A DNA stretch of 64,000 nt from Drechslerella dactyloides (GCA_020064725.1 JAGTWJ010000007.1:744001-808000), one strand, 5' to 3'; counted from the stretch's first letter, positions 47,759 to 59,001 are shown. Numbers and translations are program-made. Notes: generated by a model from the sequence alone, not told the origin.

Positions 47759-49438
47759 ATGGAGAATCTGGTTTTCGTCACACTGACCCCCGCGAACGCC
47801 CTCGCTAAGCTTGCATTCAGCGACGCATACGACATGCTCGCCGCTGGTTGTCAGGAAGCCGCGGCCGACGGGGATGACACCCTCGCCATCGCCCGCACCC
47901 GCATGTCACTCGCAAAATCCCAACAGGAGTACGATGGCGATGTGCTTCGATATAAACTCGAGATGGAGCGACGGACTTCGCAGAGCAACAGTGAAGCCAG
48001 CGATATGAGTTTAACAGAGCCTGACACGGACGTTGAAAAGGAGATGCGACAGTCCGGCATGATCTGGATCGGCTGTTTTCATGTGGGCTTTGAGCCTTCT
48101 CCATCGGATCCCGAAATGGGGTGGACCGTAGGAAAAAGCCTGAAGGGGGGCAACCTATCAGGAATGAGCTCGCTAGGGAAGAACTTGTTGAGGAAAGGCA
48201 CCGGCGCGGATATGCTCCTCTGCACGAGGCATTTCGCGAAGAAGTATGGCATCGATCTCCGGGATCTCCATGCGCGGCTCAACTTCGCTCCAGACAACAG
48301 GGCTTTGTTCATAGCCGGCTGCTCTAGATCTCAACTGGCGCAGCCCAGGGTCAATGGCCATCTGGTTGAACGAGGCTTGTTCGCTTTGAACCAGTACACG
48401 ATGAGGGTCGGATTCGACAGGCTTGAGTACATTCTTCAGTACACTGATTATGCTGAGACCGAAGCCTTTAGGAAGATGCGTGCCCGGTACTTCACCAACT
48501 TTTTGAGCTGGGCTCCGCAGTTCGTCCCCTTCGAGATGCCGACTCCACCGCGCAACACCCGGCTGATCGGAAGATGGGTCCTCGGACAGCCACTCGGCAA
48601 AGGCATCCAAGGGAGAGTGTTCCTAGCCACTAATACGAAGAATGAAATTGCTGCTGTGAAGATTGTCGAGCGGACCTGCACGACAGCAGCCGTTGCGGAG
48701 CGAGAAATTACAACGAATACGGCAGTGACGGATATGGCTCAGAGGTATGATGGTGATGGGCGAATCGTGCGCCAGATCGAGGTGCTCTACCTTTCGGGAG
48801 AGGAATTCTCGTTCAAAAGGGGGGCATTCGATGAAGTTGCGATTGTCCTCCAACCAATGACACCCCAAACGCTCGACGATATGATCAGATCAATTCAAGG
48901 CGGCAGACGGGCTAAATATGGTCGCGATGTCGCTGAAGAATGGCCAATCGGTCGTACCCCTTCACCGATAAAACGGAGGCGGAAAAGGGAGCTGAAGAGA
49001 CTAGTAGCTGAATGGGACATCGATTTCGATATCCCGTCTGATAGCTCCACGTGTACTACACCTATCAGCAGCACACCCTCCACTCCCTCAACCGTCCCGA
49101 CCCCGCTGCTCTCTATAAACGAGACGTGCGGGGAAAAGCGCCGGCAAATCTCGGATGAAGACCCAGCAAGGCCGGCCAAGATTCGCGCTACTAGCAGCAA
49201 CACCTTCGACATGATCGCAAACGAGTCCAGGCTCGAAACGCAACGGAAGAACAAAACCCGCGTCATCGCTACGGCTACGGCTACGACTATTACCAGCCCC
49301 TGGGCCGGTCGGCTGCGTTCTCGCCCCATGATCCACCAGTGCAATGTTCACCAGCCTACCATGCGATGGTTGGCGCCGCCGCCCGCTCCACTTTCTCCCG
49401 GGAGAATTCGGTCCCGCCCTCCCTTCCCTCCTCACTGA
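47759..49438 (+). CDS. FHA / kinase-like protein lacking the kinase C-lobe
   Basis: 559-residue frame from MENLVFVTLTPANALAKLAF. Residues about 140-235 resemble an FHA phospho-threonine-binding domain (LHARLNFAPDNRALFI, RVNGHLVERG, ALNQYTMRVGFDRLEYILQY). Residues about 270-376 are a kinase N-lobe: RWVLGQPLGKGIQGRVFLA is the glycine loop, AAVKIV the ATP-binding Lys (about residue 300), AEREI the helix-C Glu and VLQPMTPQTLDDMI the hinge. The HRD and DFG motifs never follow. Instead there is a basic stretch (PIKRRRKRELKR, a possible nuclear signal) and a Ser/Thr/Pro-rich tail ending PPFPPH. It is therefore either a pseudokinase-type regulator or a truncated gene. Fungal FHA-kinases normally carry the full kinase. 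Confidence 0.75.
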   Translation: MENLVFVTLTPANALAKLAFSDAYDMLAAGCQEAAADGDDTLAIARTRMSLAKSQQEYDGDVLRYKLEMERRTSQSNSEASDMSLTEPDTDVEKEMRQSGMIWIGCFHVGFEPSPSDPEMGWTVGKSLKGGNLSGMSSLGKNLLRKGTGADMLLCTRHFAKKYGIDLRDLHARLNFAPDNRALFIAGCSRSQLAQPRVNGHLVERGLFALNQYTMRVGFDRLEYILQYTDYAETEAFRKMRARYFTNFLSWAPQFVPFEMPTPPRNTRLIGRWVLGQPLGKGIQGRVFLATNTKNEIAAVKIVERTCTTAAVAEREITTNTAVTDMAQRYDGDGRIVRQIEVLYLSGEEFSFKRGAFDEVAIVLQPMTPQTLDDMIRSIQGGRRAKYGRDVAEEWPIGRTPSPIKRRRKRELKRLVAEWDIDFDIPSDSSTCTTPISSTPSTPSTVPTPLLSINETCGEKRRQISDEDPARPAKIRATSSNTFDMIANESRLETQRKNKTRVIATATATTITSPWAGRLRSRPMIHQCNVHQPTMRWLAPPPAPLSPGRIRSRPPFPPH

Positions 49439-49450
49439 CAATCACAACGA

Positions 49451-49755
49451 TGACTTATCCTCAAGATTACCTAATGGCAGCTGAGACACGAACATTTAAA
49501 ACTCATACGCACAGTGGCATTTCAATCGATACCATGGACCTGGTCGCCTACGCAGCTGGCTATGAGTCTTATCTATATCTGCTCGAGGCGAGCTTCTGGC
49601 CGGGTTCATTCAGCCGCACATCAGAGCCTCCAGGAGTACTATTAACCCAAGAAGCTGGTAATTTCGACAGCTACGAGGGAGATTTGTATCTTGGCCATGC
49701 TTTCGATTTCTGTTGGCGACGGTCCAGATCTTATCGGCTTAAAATGTCACCATGA
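49451..49755 (+). CDS. Hypothetical ORF after the FHA/kinase gene (possible 3' exon)
   Basis: Reads MTYPQDYLMAAETRTFKTHT and ends SRSYRLKMSP in a frame different from the upstream gene; the open frame extends back to 49,339, overlapping the end of the FHA/kinase frame. It has aromatic- and acidic-rich stretches (YAAGYESYLYLLEASFWPG). It could be a separate small protein or a last exon reached by splicing. No family recognised. Confidence 0.35.
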
Positions 49756-49871
49756 TATTTTCTCTGCGTAACACAGGCCAAATGCAGCGATTAGCATCAA
49801 ATAACATCATAAGGTATGCTGAAGCAAACTCGCTGCGAGTTGAACCGTATGATATTAGTCTTATGTTGTCT

Positions 49872-50279
49872 TCAAGTGGATGTGTTATTGTGATTATAAT
49901 ATATCGATCTTGAATCAAACCTGCTAATTCTCCTGAATAGGTGTTTAGCTTCCTTAGTTTGCACGACAGGCTCATTGATTAGATTCAACCCGAGGTCCTG
50001 GTGTTCCATACTTCCGTCCAGCCAATCCATCACCATATCATCCGGCATATCATCTAGGATTAAACACAACTCTGTAGCTGCGGTTACATATCCATCCCCA
50101 AGCAGACCGAAACTCATGTGGAGTAACACTAAAATTAAAGGGGTGGATCGCTTACGCCCTGATTTTTTTGGGCGCGTTTTTGGGTTTGGCCCGACGCCTG
50201 CTTTGGTAGCCGGCCCTGCCTTCTTTGGCCTCGGCGCCCTGGTGAATTTGCCCTTGGGGGTCTTCTTGGTACGTGCCAT
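49872..50279 (-). CDS. Small hypothetical protein with a basic N-terminus
   Basis: 135 residues. The first 45 are Lys/Arg/Pro-rich (MARTKKTPKGKFTRAPRPKK, then KTRPKKSGRKRS), resembling nuclear or DNA-binding tails. The middle is hydrophobic and acidic (LCLILDDMPDDMVMDWLDG). The frame is open without introns; a GTAAGC after SGR could be a splice donor, so the C-terminal half is less certain. Upstream (50,280-50,700) is a probable promoter with repeated TCTTTGTTTGCAGGC words. No family recognised. Confidence 0.45.
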   Translation of the reverse strand: MARTKKTPKGKFTRAPRPKKAGPATKAGVGPNPKTRPKKSGRKRSTPLILVLLHMSFGLLGDGYVTAATELCLILDDMPDDMVMDWLDGSMEHQDLGLNLINEPVVQTKEAKHLFRRISRFDSRSIYYNHNNTST

Positions 50280-51040
50280 GTTGATGATGCTGGAGAGGTT
50301 CTTGTTTTATGAAGCTGATGATGTGAAGGAGAGAGTATTACTAAAGAGAGAGGGGGGCCCCCTGCGCACTCTATATAGCTGTCTGATATAGCAATTTCGA
50401 TAGCTTTCTAGTAGGATCTAGGAATAAAGAGTAGATGGAGCGCGTGTATGCATATACTCTTTGTTTGCAGGCCAAAAAGCGGTTTCAGGCACAGTAGGCG
50501 TGTGGCACGTGCTGGTGCGTTCTTTGTTTGCAGGCAATATAGAGAAAAGCGCGTCAGAGACTGTTGGATGTACGTCATAGAGCGGCTGACAGCTAGGGGG
50601 GGCAGGCTGGCATCTAGAGAGGCACGCATGCATGCGCGGCTACCTGCATGCTCAGAGGGTTGATACAAGCTCATGTAAACAGTATGGGTGCGAAATTGCA
50701 AGATGGACCCAATGAAACGCGTTATTCCACATGTGGTAGCACAGCAAATGAAAATTGTTTAAAACGCCCAACTCGCTTTTTTGACACCGGTAAGCTATAA
50801 AACAGTTAATATTGAGTTCCCCACTCTCTCCAGAAAGCCATTCCTCTCTGAAAATCACTCTCTATCGATCTAAGTCTTCCCTAGAGCTATACACAGCGAC
50901 CACCACTTTCCACAACGCCTCCTAAATCATCGGATTCTTCTTCTAAAAATGCCGTTCGGCAGCAAAGATTTAGGGATTCGAAAACGGGCTGGGGCAAGGC
51001 TGAATTTGATGTGAAAGCGAAGTTTGCGAAGAAGAAATCT

Positions 51041-51568
51041 ATGGCTAAAAATCGACTTGAGAACGACGATAAACTTACCGAGGAGGAAAAAGAAATAAAA
51101 TTAGCAAAGTGGCGTGAAAAGTACTCAGCAGAGAAGCTTGAAGATGAGATCACGGGTGCGCGAGCAATCTGGGAAAAACAGCACGGTCCCTCTCCTGAAA
51201 CTCCCTCACCTTCCACTTCCACCACCACGACTCCTAAAAAAGCGAAAGATGATCGAAGCAACTGGAGCGCAGTTGAAATTGCACAAGGTCGCCGCTTCAA
51301 TCCTGACGAGGAAGCCGACTTCTCCAAAACACGCTTTGGGCAGCTCACGGGTTTGTTTCCTTCGTCGTCTTCGAGTGCTGCAAAAGATGCTCAGCAGCGA
51401 AGCCAAAGCTGGTTTTCTAGCTTTGTCAAAAAATATTCTCAAGGTGATGAAGGCCCTGAGATCGATATGAGCCAGGATGATGATGAGGAGGAAGAAAATG
51501 AGTGGGAAACTGAGGAGGATGAAAAGAGTTCGTCTGATGAGACGAACGAAACTGAATCGTCGATTTAG
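51041..51568 (+). CDS. Hypothetical charged protein (175 residues from first ATG)
   Basis: The first in-frame ATG gives MAKNRLENDDKLTEEEKEIK, but the same frame is open from 50,885 and reads convincingly before it (VRQQRFRDSKTGWGKAEFDV). The real start may therefore be in an upstream exon or lost. The N-terminal half is a basic, helical, charged segment; the middle is Ser/Thr/Pro-rich; the C-terminus is strongly acidic (SQDDDEEEENEWETEEDEKS). A nuclear or chaperone-like role is possible but only inferred. A pogo relic begins 92 bp after the stop codon. Confidence 0.55.
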   Translation: MAKNRLENDDKLTEEEKEIKLAKWREKYSAEKLEDEITGARAIWEKQHGPSPETPSPSTSTTTTPKKAKDDRSNWSAVEIAQGRRFNPDEEADFSKTRFGQLTGLFPSSSSSAAKDAQQRSQSWFSSFVKKYSQGDEGPEIDMSQDDDEEEENEWETEEDEKSSSDETNETESSI

Positions 51569-51660
51569 TTTTGCTTTTTCTTGCGATTTCTTGCGATTTT
51601 GGTTTTGTGTAGAGTAACGTATGGAGTAATGGCTTTCCTAGAAATTTCCGATTTTGTATA

Positions 51661-52075
51661 ACGTCAACAATAAGCAACCGGCACAGACAAGCAACCAGCA
51701 CACCTCTCAAGGCCACCCCGACAAGCTACTTTCAACACTATACACCACTATAACCACAATAATAACTACTACTACAACTAAATCTCATATTACTCCTAGC
51801 TATCGAAGCATTGAAAACAAATAAAACTTTAAGCATTCAGACAGCTGCTAAACTATACAATGTCCTATATAGAACCTTAACATACCAATACAGTAGCCAC
51901 CCTTCACAAGGCAAAAGCATCCCAAAATCACAGAATCTTACACAGCTAGAAAAAGACATTATCATTCAGTATATACTCGAACTGTCTGCGCAGTCTTTCA
52001 CCCTAGATTGTGTAATGTGGAAAATATAGCCAACCAGCTGCTATCGACACATAATAGCAATAATGTAAGAAATCG
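51661..52075 (+). mobile_element. 5' fragment of a Fot1/pogo-like element, little mutated
   Basis: Left TIR ACGTCAACAATAAGCAACCG preceded by TA (51,659-51,660), with tandem words AAGCAACCGGCACA / AAGCAACCAGCACA as in the element at 20,590. The transposase N-terminus is readable: TKSHITPSYRSIE, then a disruption, then TLSIQTAAKLYNVLYRTLTY, SQNLTQLEKDIIIQYILELS and NVENIANQLLSTHNSNNV. Similarity to the family stops near 52,075; no right TIR. It shows the coding sequence the AT-rich copies once had. Confidence 0.8.
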
Positions 52076-52224
52076 TATAGAGACTAGTTCAGGATATCAA
52101 AGTAATACACAAATGTCACAAGGCAGGATGAGGCTGTCACAGACTTACGGTCTGGACAGCACAAAACCATTCATACTACGTCGACCTACCACACACTATG
52201 CATCACGTGACCTGATCGCATGAT

Positions 52225-52519
52225 CGCACAACGCTGGATGCGAGCACCTATCACTGTATGAGACAACATCATGTATTTAATCAGTCTGCTCCGACCTTGA
52301 TTGATGGCTTCTCTCTTAAGAACCATCAGTCAACTTAAAGACTATAGTATCTCAATAGCTAGCCTATTTACTATCATTATTACACACTCTACTCCAACAA
52401 TTACTATTGTACTCAGTATATACCTATCTCCCTCCATTAAAAACCCGTACAGTAGCGACTGAGAGTCAGGGGCTTCAGAGTGAAGTGCGTTCGACCCGGT
52501 TCTGGGCCGAAGTGTAACA
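52225..52519 (+). repeat. LTR fragment of the gypsy family, little mutated
   Basis: Aligns with the 3' portion of the LTR at 59,002-59,701 and ends GGGCCGAAGTGTAACA at 52,519. It is nearly free of RIP-type changes, so it shows the original LTR sequence (CTCCCTCCATTAAAAACCCG, AGCGACTGAGAGTCAGGGGC). The left boundary is approximate; the 52,076-52,225 stretch is unassigned. Confidence 0.75.
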
Positions 52520-53029
52520 GAGGCACTAGTGTGTATACAGATTGATACTTAAATTGTTGCTTGATTTCTAAATACATAACAACAAAAGCCTGCAATTTAA
52601 ATAGACAATGATAGAGGAAATAATATATATAAGCTAGACAGGAAATAAGTTTGCGAGCTGGATATTTGGATGTAGATAGTTAAATTAGACAAAAATTAAA
52701 TCTATAAACTTATTCTGGACTAGCTTTTTTGTGTTGTGTCTGTTTTTCTTCTAACTATAGTAATACATAGATGTTCCTGACTGTTATTCTGATAGTACTA
52801 CTAGTTGATTCTATTTCTGCTTTGAGTTGGTTATGCTGCTATAGTTTTGTTATAACTATAATATCTTAATAACTAGCCTATTTATTATTATTATTATAAG
52901 TTCTTAGTGATATATTAATATTTTTTACTTTAAAAAAGGTAAATTTTATAAACTAAAAAAAATTTATAAGGTTTGGGCTAAAAAAAAGAGGATTTAAAAG
53001 CTTTCTAATATACTAAAAATAATTATTTC

Positions 53030-54720
53030 TGCCTAGTCTTGGTCCTTTTATCTATAGCTTTGATTGTATATTTTTTAAATATACTAATCTGTTTTGTTAT
53101 ATTTTTATCTATATGCTTACTTGTGTTTTTTGAGATATTATTAATCTTATCAATTACTGCCTAATACTAGTGATTAAACTTCTATCTCTCTATTTCCTAT
53201 TTGCTATCTGATATCTTAAATAGAATTTCCATTTTATTGATTACTTCTTAAATACAGGTATTTGAAATCTTGACATAGGCAGTAGATATGTCTAAAATAA
53301 TAGAGAAATGGGTTTGGATTTGTAATGCCTTATTAAATACTTTCTAGATACAAATATTTAGTTAAATTTGGAGGGTCTGGTCAGTAGTGGATTGGGATAG
53401 GTAATATACCTTCTTACTGGTTTCTTTTAATTAAATTAAGGGTTCTCTATCAAGATTAGACTTATCATACTTACTATTTTGTTTAATAGTATTAATAAAA
53501 GTATTAATATGTTTTATAATATCTACCAAAATAGTAGTTTCTAATAAAGAAAAAAATAAAATTAGAGGTTTTATCTGTTTCTTTAGTTTTCTGAGAGAAC
53601 TAGTTGATTTTTAAAAAATTTTAATAATTTGATTTTTGTTAAATATTAGCTGGGAAACTGGAGCCTTTTTTAATCTTTAGCAAAATATACTTATTAACTT
53701 TAGTTTCTAATTACTAAGTTGTTTAAGATTAGTATTAGCTTTTGCTAGATTAACTTTTGCCTCGGATAATTTGTCTTTATTGAGAGAAAGATCTTTAAAA
53801 GCCACATTAATCTTAGTATAGAGGTATGCTTTTTTCTAATAGGCTTCTTTAAGCCTTTTTTTAGCATAAATAATCTCTGCTTGTTGATATTCCCTCTCCT
53901 TTGTAATAATTTGTTGTTGGCAAGTTTTATATTTAGAATAATAGAAATCTTTATACTTTTGGTTTTTTCGAAAATGTTGTTTTAAGTGATATCTAAAAAG
54001 AGAATTAGTAGCTTTGGCAAATTATCTTTTTTTTATAAGATTACAGAATCTTATTAACTTAGTATTAATAACAGATTAAAGTAGTTATACTGACTAAGTT
54101 AGGAAATATTTATTAGTAAATCTAATTCTTAGACTACTTATAACTTTTTATAGTAACTTAGCTTACTAATTGGTGGCTAAGCAAGTAGAGTATTTAGCTT
54201 ATTTTGGATACAAGAGATATGTTTGATTGTAGTTTATAGTTTTTTTTACATATTTGTTATCTTTGATTGGGCAATAACTACCTAATCTTTGTGTCTAGTT
54301 ATATTAACAATCACTACATCTTTTTCTTCTTTAACCTTCTTTGCTATGATGATTATATTATTTTAAGAACATATGAAATTAGTTTTGGGTACTAGAGTAT
54401 TTGATATTTAATAATAATAAGACCCTAAAATGGGGATAAAGAGATATTTATAGAATTTATAGTATAGATATAGTATAGTTTATAATAGATATAAAATAAC
54501 CTATTACTAGTAATTAAATTTTTTTTTTATACTTTTATACTTCTTATAATAATCTATAGTTTTCTTCTTCACCACCTCTAATTCTGGTTTAAGGTTTTGT
54601 TTGGCATTTCTAAAATCTTTAAGTAATTTAATAATATAAATAATATTTCTGTCTTTTTTTATTATTAACCAAACAATACTATTAATCTTGTTTATCTTCA
54701 TCTAGACATCAAGAAATATA
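53030..54720 (-). pseudogene. Stop-ridden coiled-coil protein relic
   Basis: Read through stops on the minus strand, long stretches are Lys/Glu/Leu/Asn-rich with heptad-like spacing: MKINKINSIVWLIIKKDRN, NAKQNLKPELEVVKKKTID, EREYQQAEIIYAKKRLKEAY, FKDLSLNKDKLSEAKVNLAK. The persistence of one coding-like frame over about 1.5 kb argues for a once-real protein of over 500 residues. I do not recognise the family; a retroelement gag-like protein or a host coiled-coil protein are both possible. Confidence 0.4.
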
Positions 54721-55689
54721 AATCAGCCAACATCACTATAATACTAAAGATTTATGTGGAAATATTTAGAACTATAAATAAGATATATTAGTTATGGGAT
54801 CAAAAGCCCTACAAAAATTTTAAGGAATATAGTAGTTATGGTAGTCTACCCAGTTTAGTACCTACAACATCCTTCACAAAGAGATCTAATATTATAAGTC
54901 TTATAATCTTCCTATCAACAGCCATCTTGAGAAGGAAAGCTATGATCAAAATAGTGGTAAGAGTAGCAGTTAGAGGCTCTACCCAAGCAGTATTTGTAAG
55001 GGTGTTGTCCTGTTTAATTTACTGTAAGGCAGTCTTACATGTGTTCTGAACCTACTTAGTATAAACAGCACAACAATCATAAAACACATCATCATCACTA
55101 CTATTTTATAAGAAGCTAGGGGCTGCTGAATTATGTAAAAACTGCTACTTTATTGTCCATACATTTTTATAGAATTTTGCAAGGAAATAAAAAGAATTTC
55201 AAGATATATATAAAATATAAAAAACTGGACATTTCTTAGAACCAGTTTAAAATGAAAAATAAAATAGGGAATATGGTCTTTATTTATAAAATAATAATTA
55301 TAAGGGAATGGGTTTTAAATCATAAAGCATACTATTTCCTTCAAGCTTCTAGTTACTACAGAACTAATCTATTTAGTGTTATACAATATAAATCATCCTA
55401 TATATCTATGTATAAATATATTGATATAATTCTTATATATCTTTCTCCTACTTAAATAATTTTACAATATTTTTTTGTCTGATTTTGAGGTTTTTTGTAA
55501 CAAAAAAGGTTCTCTGCCTTACAAATACTTTTTATAATCTAAGGTTTAATAACCTTACCATTTTTTTATATCAATTATAAATTTTTAGTTACAACTAAAA
55601 TATAGATTTTGTTAAAAGAGGGATTATTATCTATAGATTTTAAAAAAAAAGATCCATATTTATTTATACTTTAACATAAAAGATTGGGG

Positions 55690-56560
55690 TATCTCTATTC
55701 CTTGATTAACTACAAATAATCCTAACAATCCCAATCATAAACACAATAGATAAGCTAAGGACTAAAATCAACTTTATTAAGGCTTGTTTCTAAGAATCAA
55801 AACAATTCCTGAATGGCTATAAACAATCAGCCCATCCTAGCATTGGAAAAGAAATTTTAGCAATACAAAACACCTTAATATAGAGTAAACAACAGATTAA
55901 AAGAATTATTATCAATATACAACTCTTCATATATTAAATCAAAGACCAACCAGCCAACAAATTTAACCTAGGACCTCAAATTATATAACTCAGAAAGTAC
56001 ATAACCACTATCTTAGCAGACTTTCAGTTCACCAAAAAGAAAATCATAGATATAATAATAAAGATTATAAATTTTAAATCCTTAGTTAATAATATTTCCT
56101 AGGATATCACAGTTCAACAACAAAAGCTTAGTATTTTAAAGGAGAAAGGCAAGAACATCATCAGCAAAGAAACACAACAATTTTAAACAAACAAGAAACT
56201 AGTTAAAGAAAAAAAGAGCTCTATTAAAAAAAAGACTTCAAAAATCAAATCAAAAACAAATAAAGCAACCAAACTTCAAATAAAATTATCTAATAATTAG
56301 AGTAACCTAAAACAACAAAAAGCAAACCTAACTAAAATTATAAGGAAAGCTAAGAAGCTAAAAAAGAAAACTATTTTAAATTTCATAAATCTACTAAAAA
56401 GATCTATTTGTTGAGCAATCATCAGGCTAATATAAAACAAAAAACAACTGTCCTAGATATTGGTCTTGCTTTCTTCACAAGGGGCCTCTTCTTTATCACC
56501 ACTGTTACCAGTATAGGCATTAGAATATAAATAAATTTATTAATTAATTAGATTGTTTTA
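55690..56560 (+). pseudogene. Second coiled-coil relic, plus strand
   Basis: On the plus strand, reading through stops gives DITVQQQKLSILKEKGKNII, SKETQQF and repeated Lys/Gln/Ser-rich text (KKTSKIKSKTNKATKLQIKL), then ILVLLSSQGASSLSPLLPV. The strand is A/C-rich, consistent with G-to-A RIP on this strand. Function unknown. Confidence 0.35.
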
Positions 56561-57789
56561 TGTTTATTTTGTCTTTTTAATAATATAACTGTAAACTACC
56601 ACTAGCTTAAAAATCTATTATATTCTATTTAGACTACTATTTTCTTGTTTAAAAATAGGATCTTAAATGTAGAATCTATAATAACCTGTTTAACTTAGGA
56701 AAAAAAATAATTTTAAACAAATATTTTCCAACTATTTTCCATTATCTAGATTCAGAGAATAGTTTAAATCAAATATTGAAGTTAAATTAGAAAAGTTAAT
56801 AATATTTAAATCAACATCTTAAAGCTTTAGAATATGGCTTATATAACCATTTCTACAGAGAAAGACTTGGTTGTCTAATTACTTTATATAAAACAGACCC
56901 TGAACAAATACACTGTAGTGCTTAATTAAGAGAAGAGTGAGATTTATATTTAGACTTTGATAGTTAATAAAACCTTGTCACAGAATATAAAACATAAATA
57001 TAACCTCCAACAAAAAAAACAGATAATTATATAAGTAACTAAAATACTGGTTAGTATCTAGTCCAAGGTTCCTGGTCTCTTACTTAAATTAAATATGAAG
57101 TTTGTAGAGTTTAAATCTTTAATAAGTATTGTTATTATTTTTATTATAGGTAGTTATTTTTTATTATTTCTAAGAATAAACTAAAAACAGATATTTAGAA
57201 TATATTAAAATCAATTTATTTATTTTTTTCCTTTTTCAATAGGTCTTTAAATTGGAATATATTTATCTTATTAAAATGTTTATATTGAACTACAAATCTA
57301 TTATTTCTATGTAGCAAGGTTACTATATATTGGCCCTTGAGTTTCTCAGGTGTGAATATAAAATTTAATAATCTTTTATTTTCTTATAAATCAATAATAT
57401 ATAATAGTTTTTTATATAATAATTAAAATAGTTTTAGTTGTCTCTAAAAGTACTTTTAATGGACTATCCTATAATATAGCTGCTTGTTTTACCTAAAGAA
57501 AGGGGTCTAAAAACAAAAAAATATGTAAAAGTTTAATACCTGTACAATATCTTCTATTATATTTATTGGAAATACTTCTATATGATTTTCTATAGAAATC
57601 TTATTTGATAAATTATGCCTATTTTCTAACAAACCCCTATGTGTATTTAAATATTCAAGTATCTTAGATATTAACTATAAAGGTAATTTAGCCTGTAATT
57701 TATATATTTTAGTAAACATCTTCAGCTTTTAAGTAATCCACAATTATTAAAATATAACTTGCTTTGGATAGAGTAGTATTTTTTATAAG

Positions 57790-58044
57790 TTATATATTGT
57801 TTATATAATCTAAATTGTTAACCCCAACTACTAATATCACACTAGTATAATTAAGTAATAAATATAGTCTATAACTAATTTTATCTACCAAATTTATAAA
57901 AAAATTGCTATAGTTAACCTTAACTGAAATCTTTTTAAGCCCGCTTTTGGCATCAATTCTACCTATGGTGTCTAGTTTGTTTATAATATTAAGCTCCTTT
58001 ATTTCATCAATACTGGCTGTATCTGTTTTTTCTAAAGTTTTCAT
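57790..58044 (-). pseudogene. Fragment of an unidentified protein
   Basis: 84-codon open frame MKTLEKTDTASIDEIKELNI continuing into a patterned segment with KVNYSNFFINLVDKISYRLY and a hydrophobic VILVVGV run. It reads more like a real domain than a chance AT frame, but it ends in RIP-type sequence on both sides and I cannot name it. Confidence 0.35.
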
Positions 58045-58231
58045 AAATAATGGTAGTAATTTAATATTTGGATAAGAAAAGCCAATTCCTTTATTTCTAA
58101 TGTTGGCTGTATCTAGCCTTAGAGTCTTTCTACCATAAATAGTTCTATTAATCTAATTAATTACCCAAAAGCCTTAACTAGTTATAATAATTTAGGTTAT
58201 TATCAAACCACAATTAATCATATCAATCAAA

Positions 58232-58459
58232 GTGTTTAATTTGGGAACCAAGAATAAATTATCTTCTATAAATAATAGTGGGGCCCTTCAACAAGCAATT
58301 TTTAAAGAACTAGATATGCAGCCACAACCTAAAACTCTAGATATATTTAATGATAATCTCAGGCCTATTAAAAATCAGCTTGAGAATCTAATTATAAGTT
58401 TATTAATTTTGGGCTTAATAACTAGGGATAATCCAAAGTATAAGGATATGATGCTCTAG
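58232..58459 (+). pseudogene. Fragment of an unidentified protein
   Basis: 75-codon frame with KELDMQPQPKTLDIFNDNLR and a Leu/Ile-rich end (ENLIISLLILGLITRDNPKY). Better composition than its surroundings but no recognised family; probably a relic or a chance frame. Confidence 0.25.
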
Positions 58460-59001
58460 TAAACTGCCCACCTTTTTCTTTCTAATATTAATGAGAATTG
58501 ATATTGGCCATAATTGTTTGAGAATGTATGATATCTAAGATATTAAAAGTAAGGTTCATACTCTCTTTTTGGTTTAGAATATATAATTAAAAGGTTTACT
58601 AAAGTTAGTAGTTTCAGATAAATCATATTTCTGACCACCAAAATCAGACATCAATATACTATTAAGATTAGATAATAAAGAGATATTCATACTACTAATA
58701 TAGAATATTATAGAAGAATAGTAGCTTTAATATAAATTATTTATTTAAAAAAAACTTAATTACCTACCATCCATTATCTTAGATCAATATATCCCTTCAC
58801 AAGAAAATATAATATATTAAATCAAATTATTTTAGATGTAAATAAACTTCAACAAAATTCTAACTCTTTTAAACCTAAACAATATTCTTACTTTATTAGA
58901 TTTTAAAAATTATACTGCAGCTTTAGAAAAAGCAAAAAAGATCTATACTTAATAGAGTCAGTAAGTAAAATATGAGTTTCAAGTTTGGCTTTATTATATA
59001 C

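Larger units (their letters stand above)
52520..59001. other. AT-rich block between the LTR fragment and gypsy copy C
   Basis: 6.5 kb of AT-rich DNA, less extreme than the nested block on the left. It holds several relics listed separately, a small LTR-like scrap near 52,860-52,900, and otherwise no recognisable element ends. It may contain an unidentified retroelement or a host gene cluster eroded by RIP. Confidence 0.45.
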
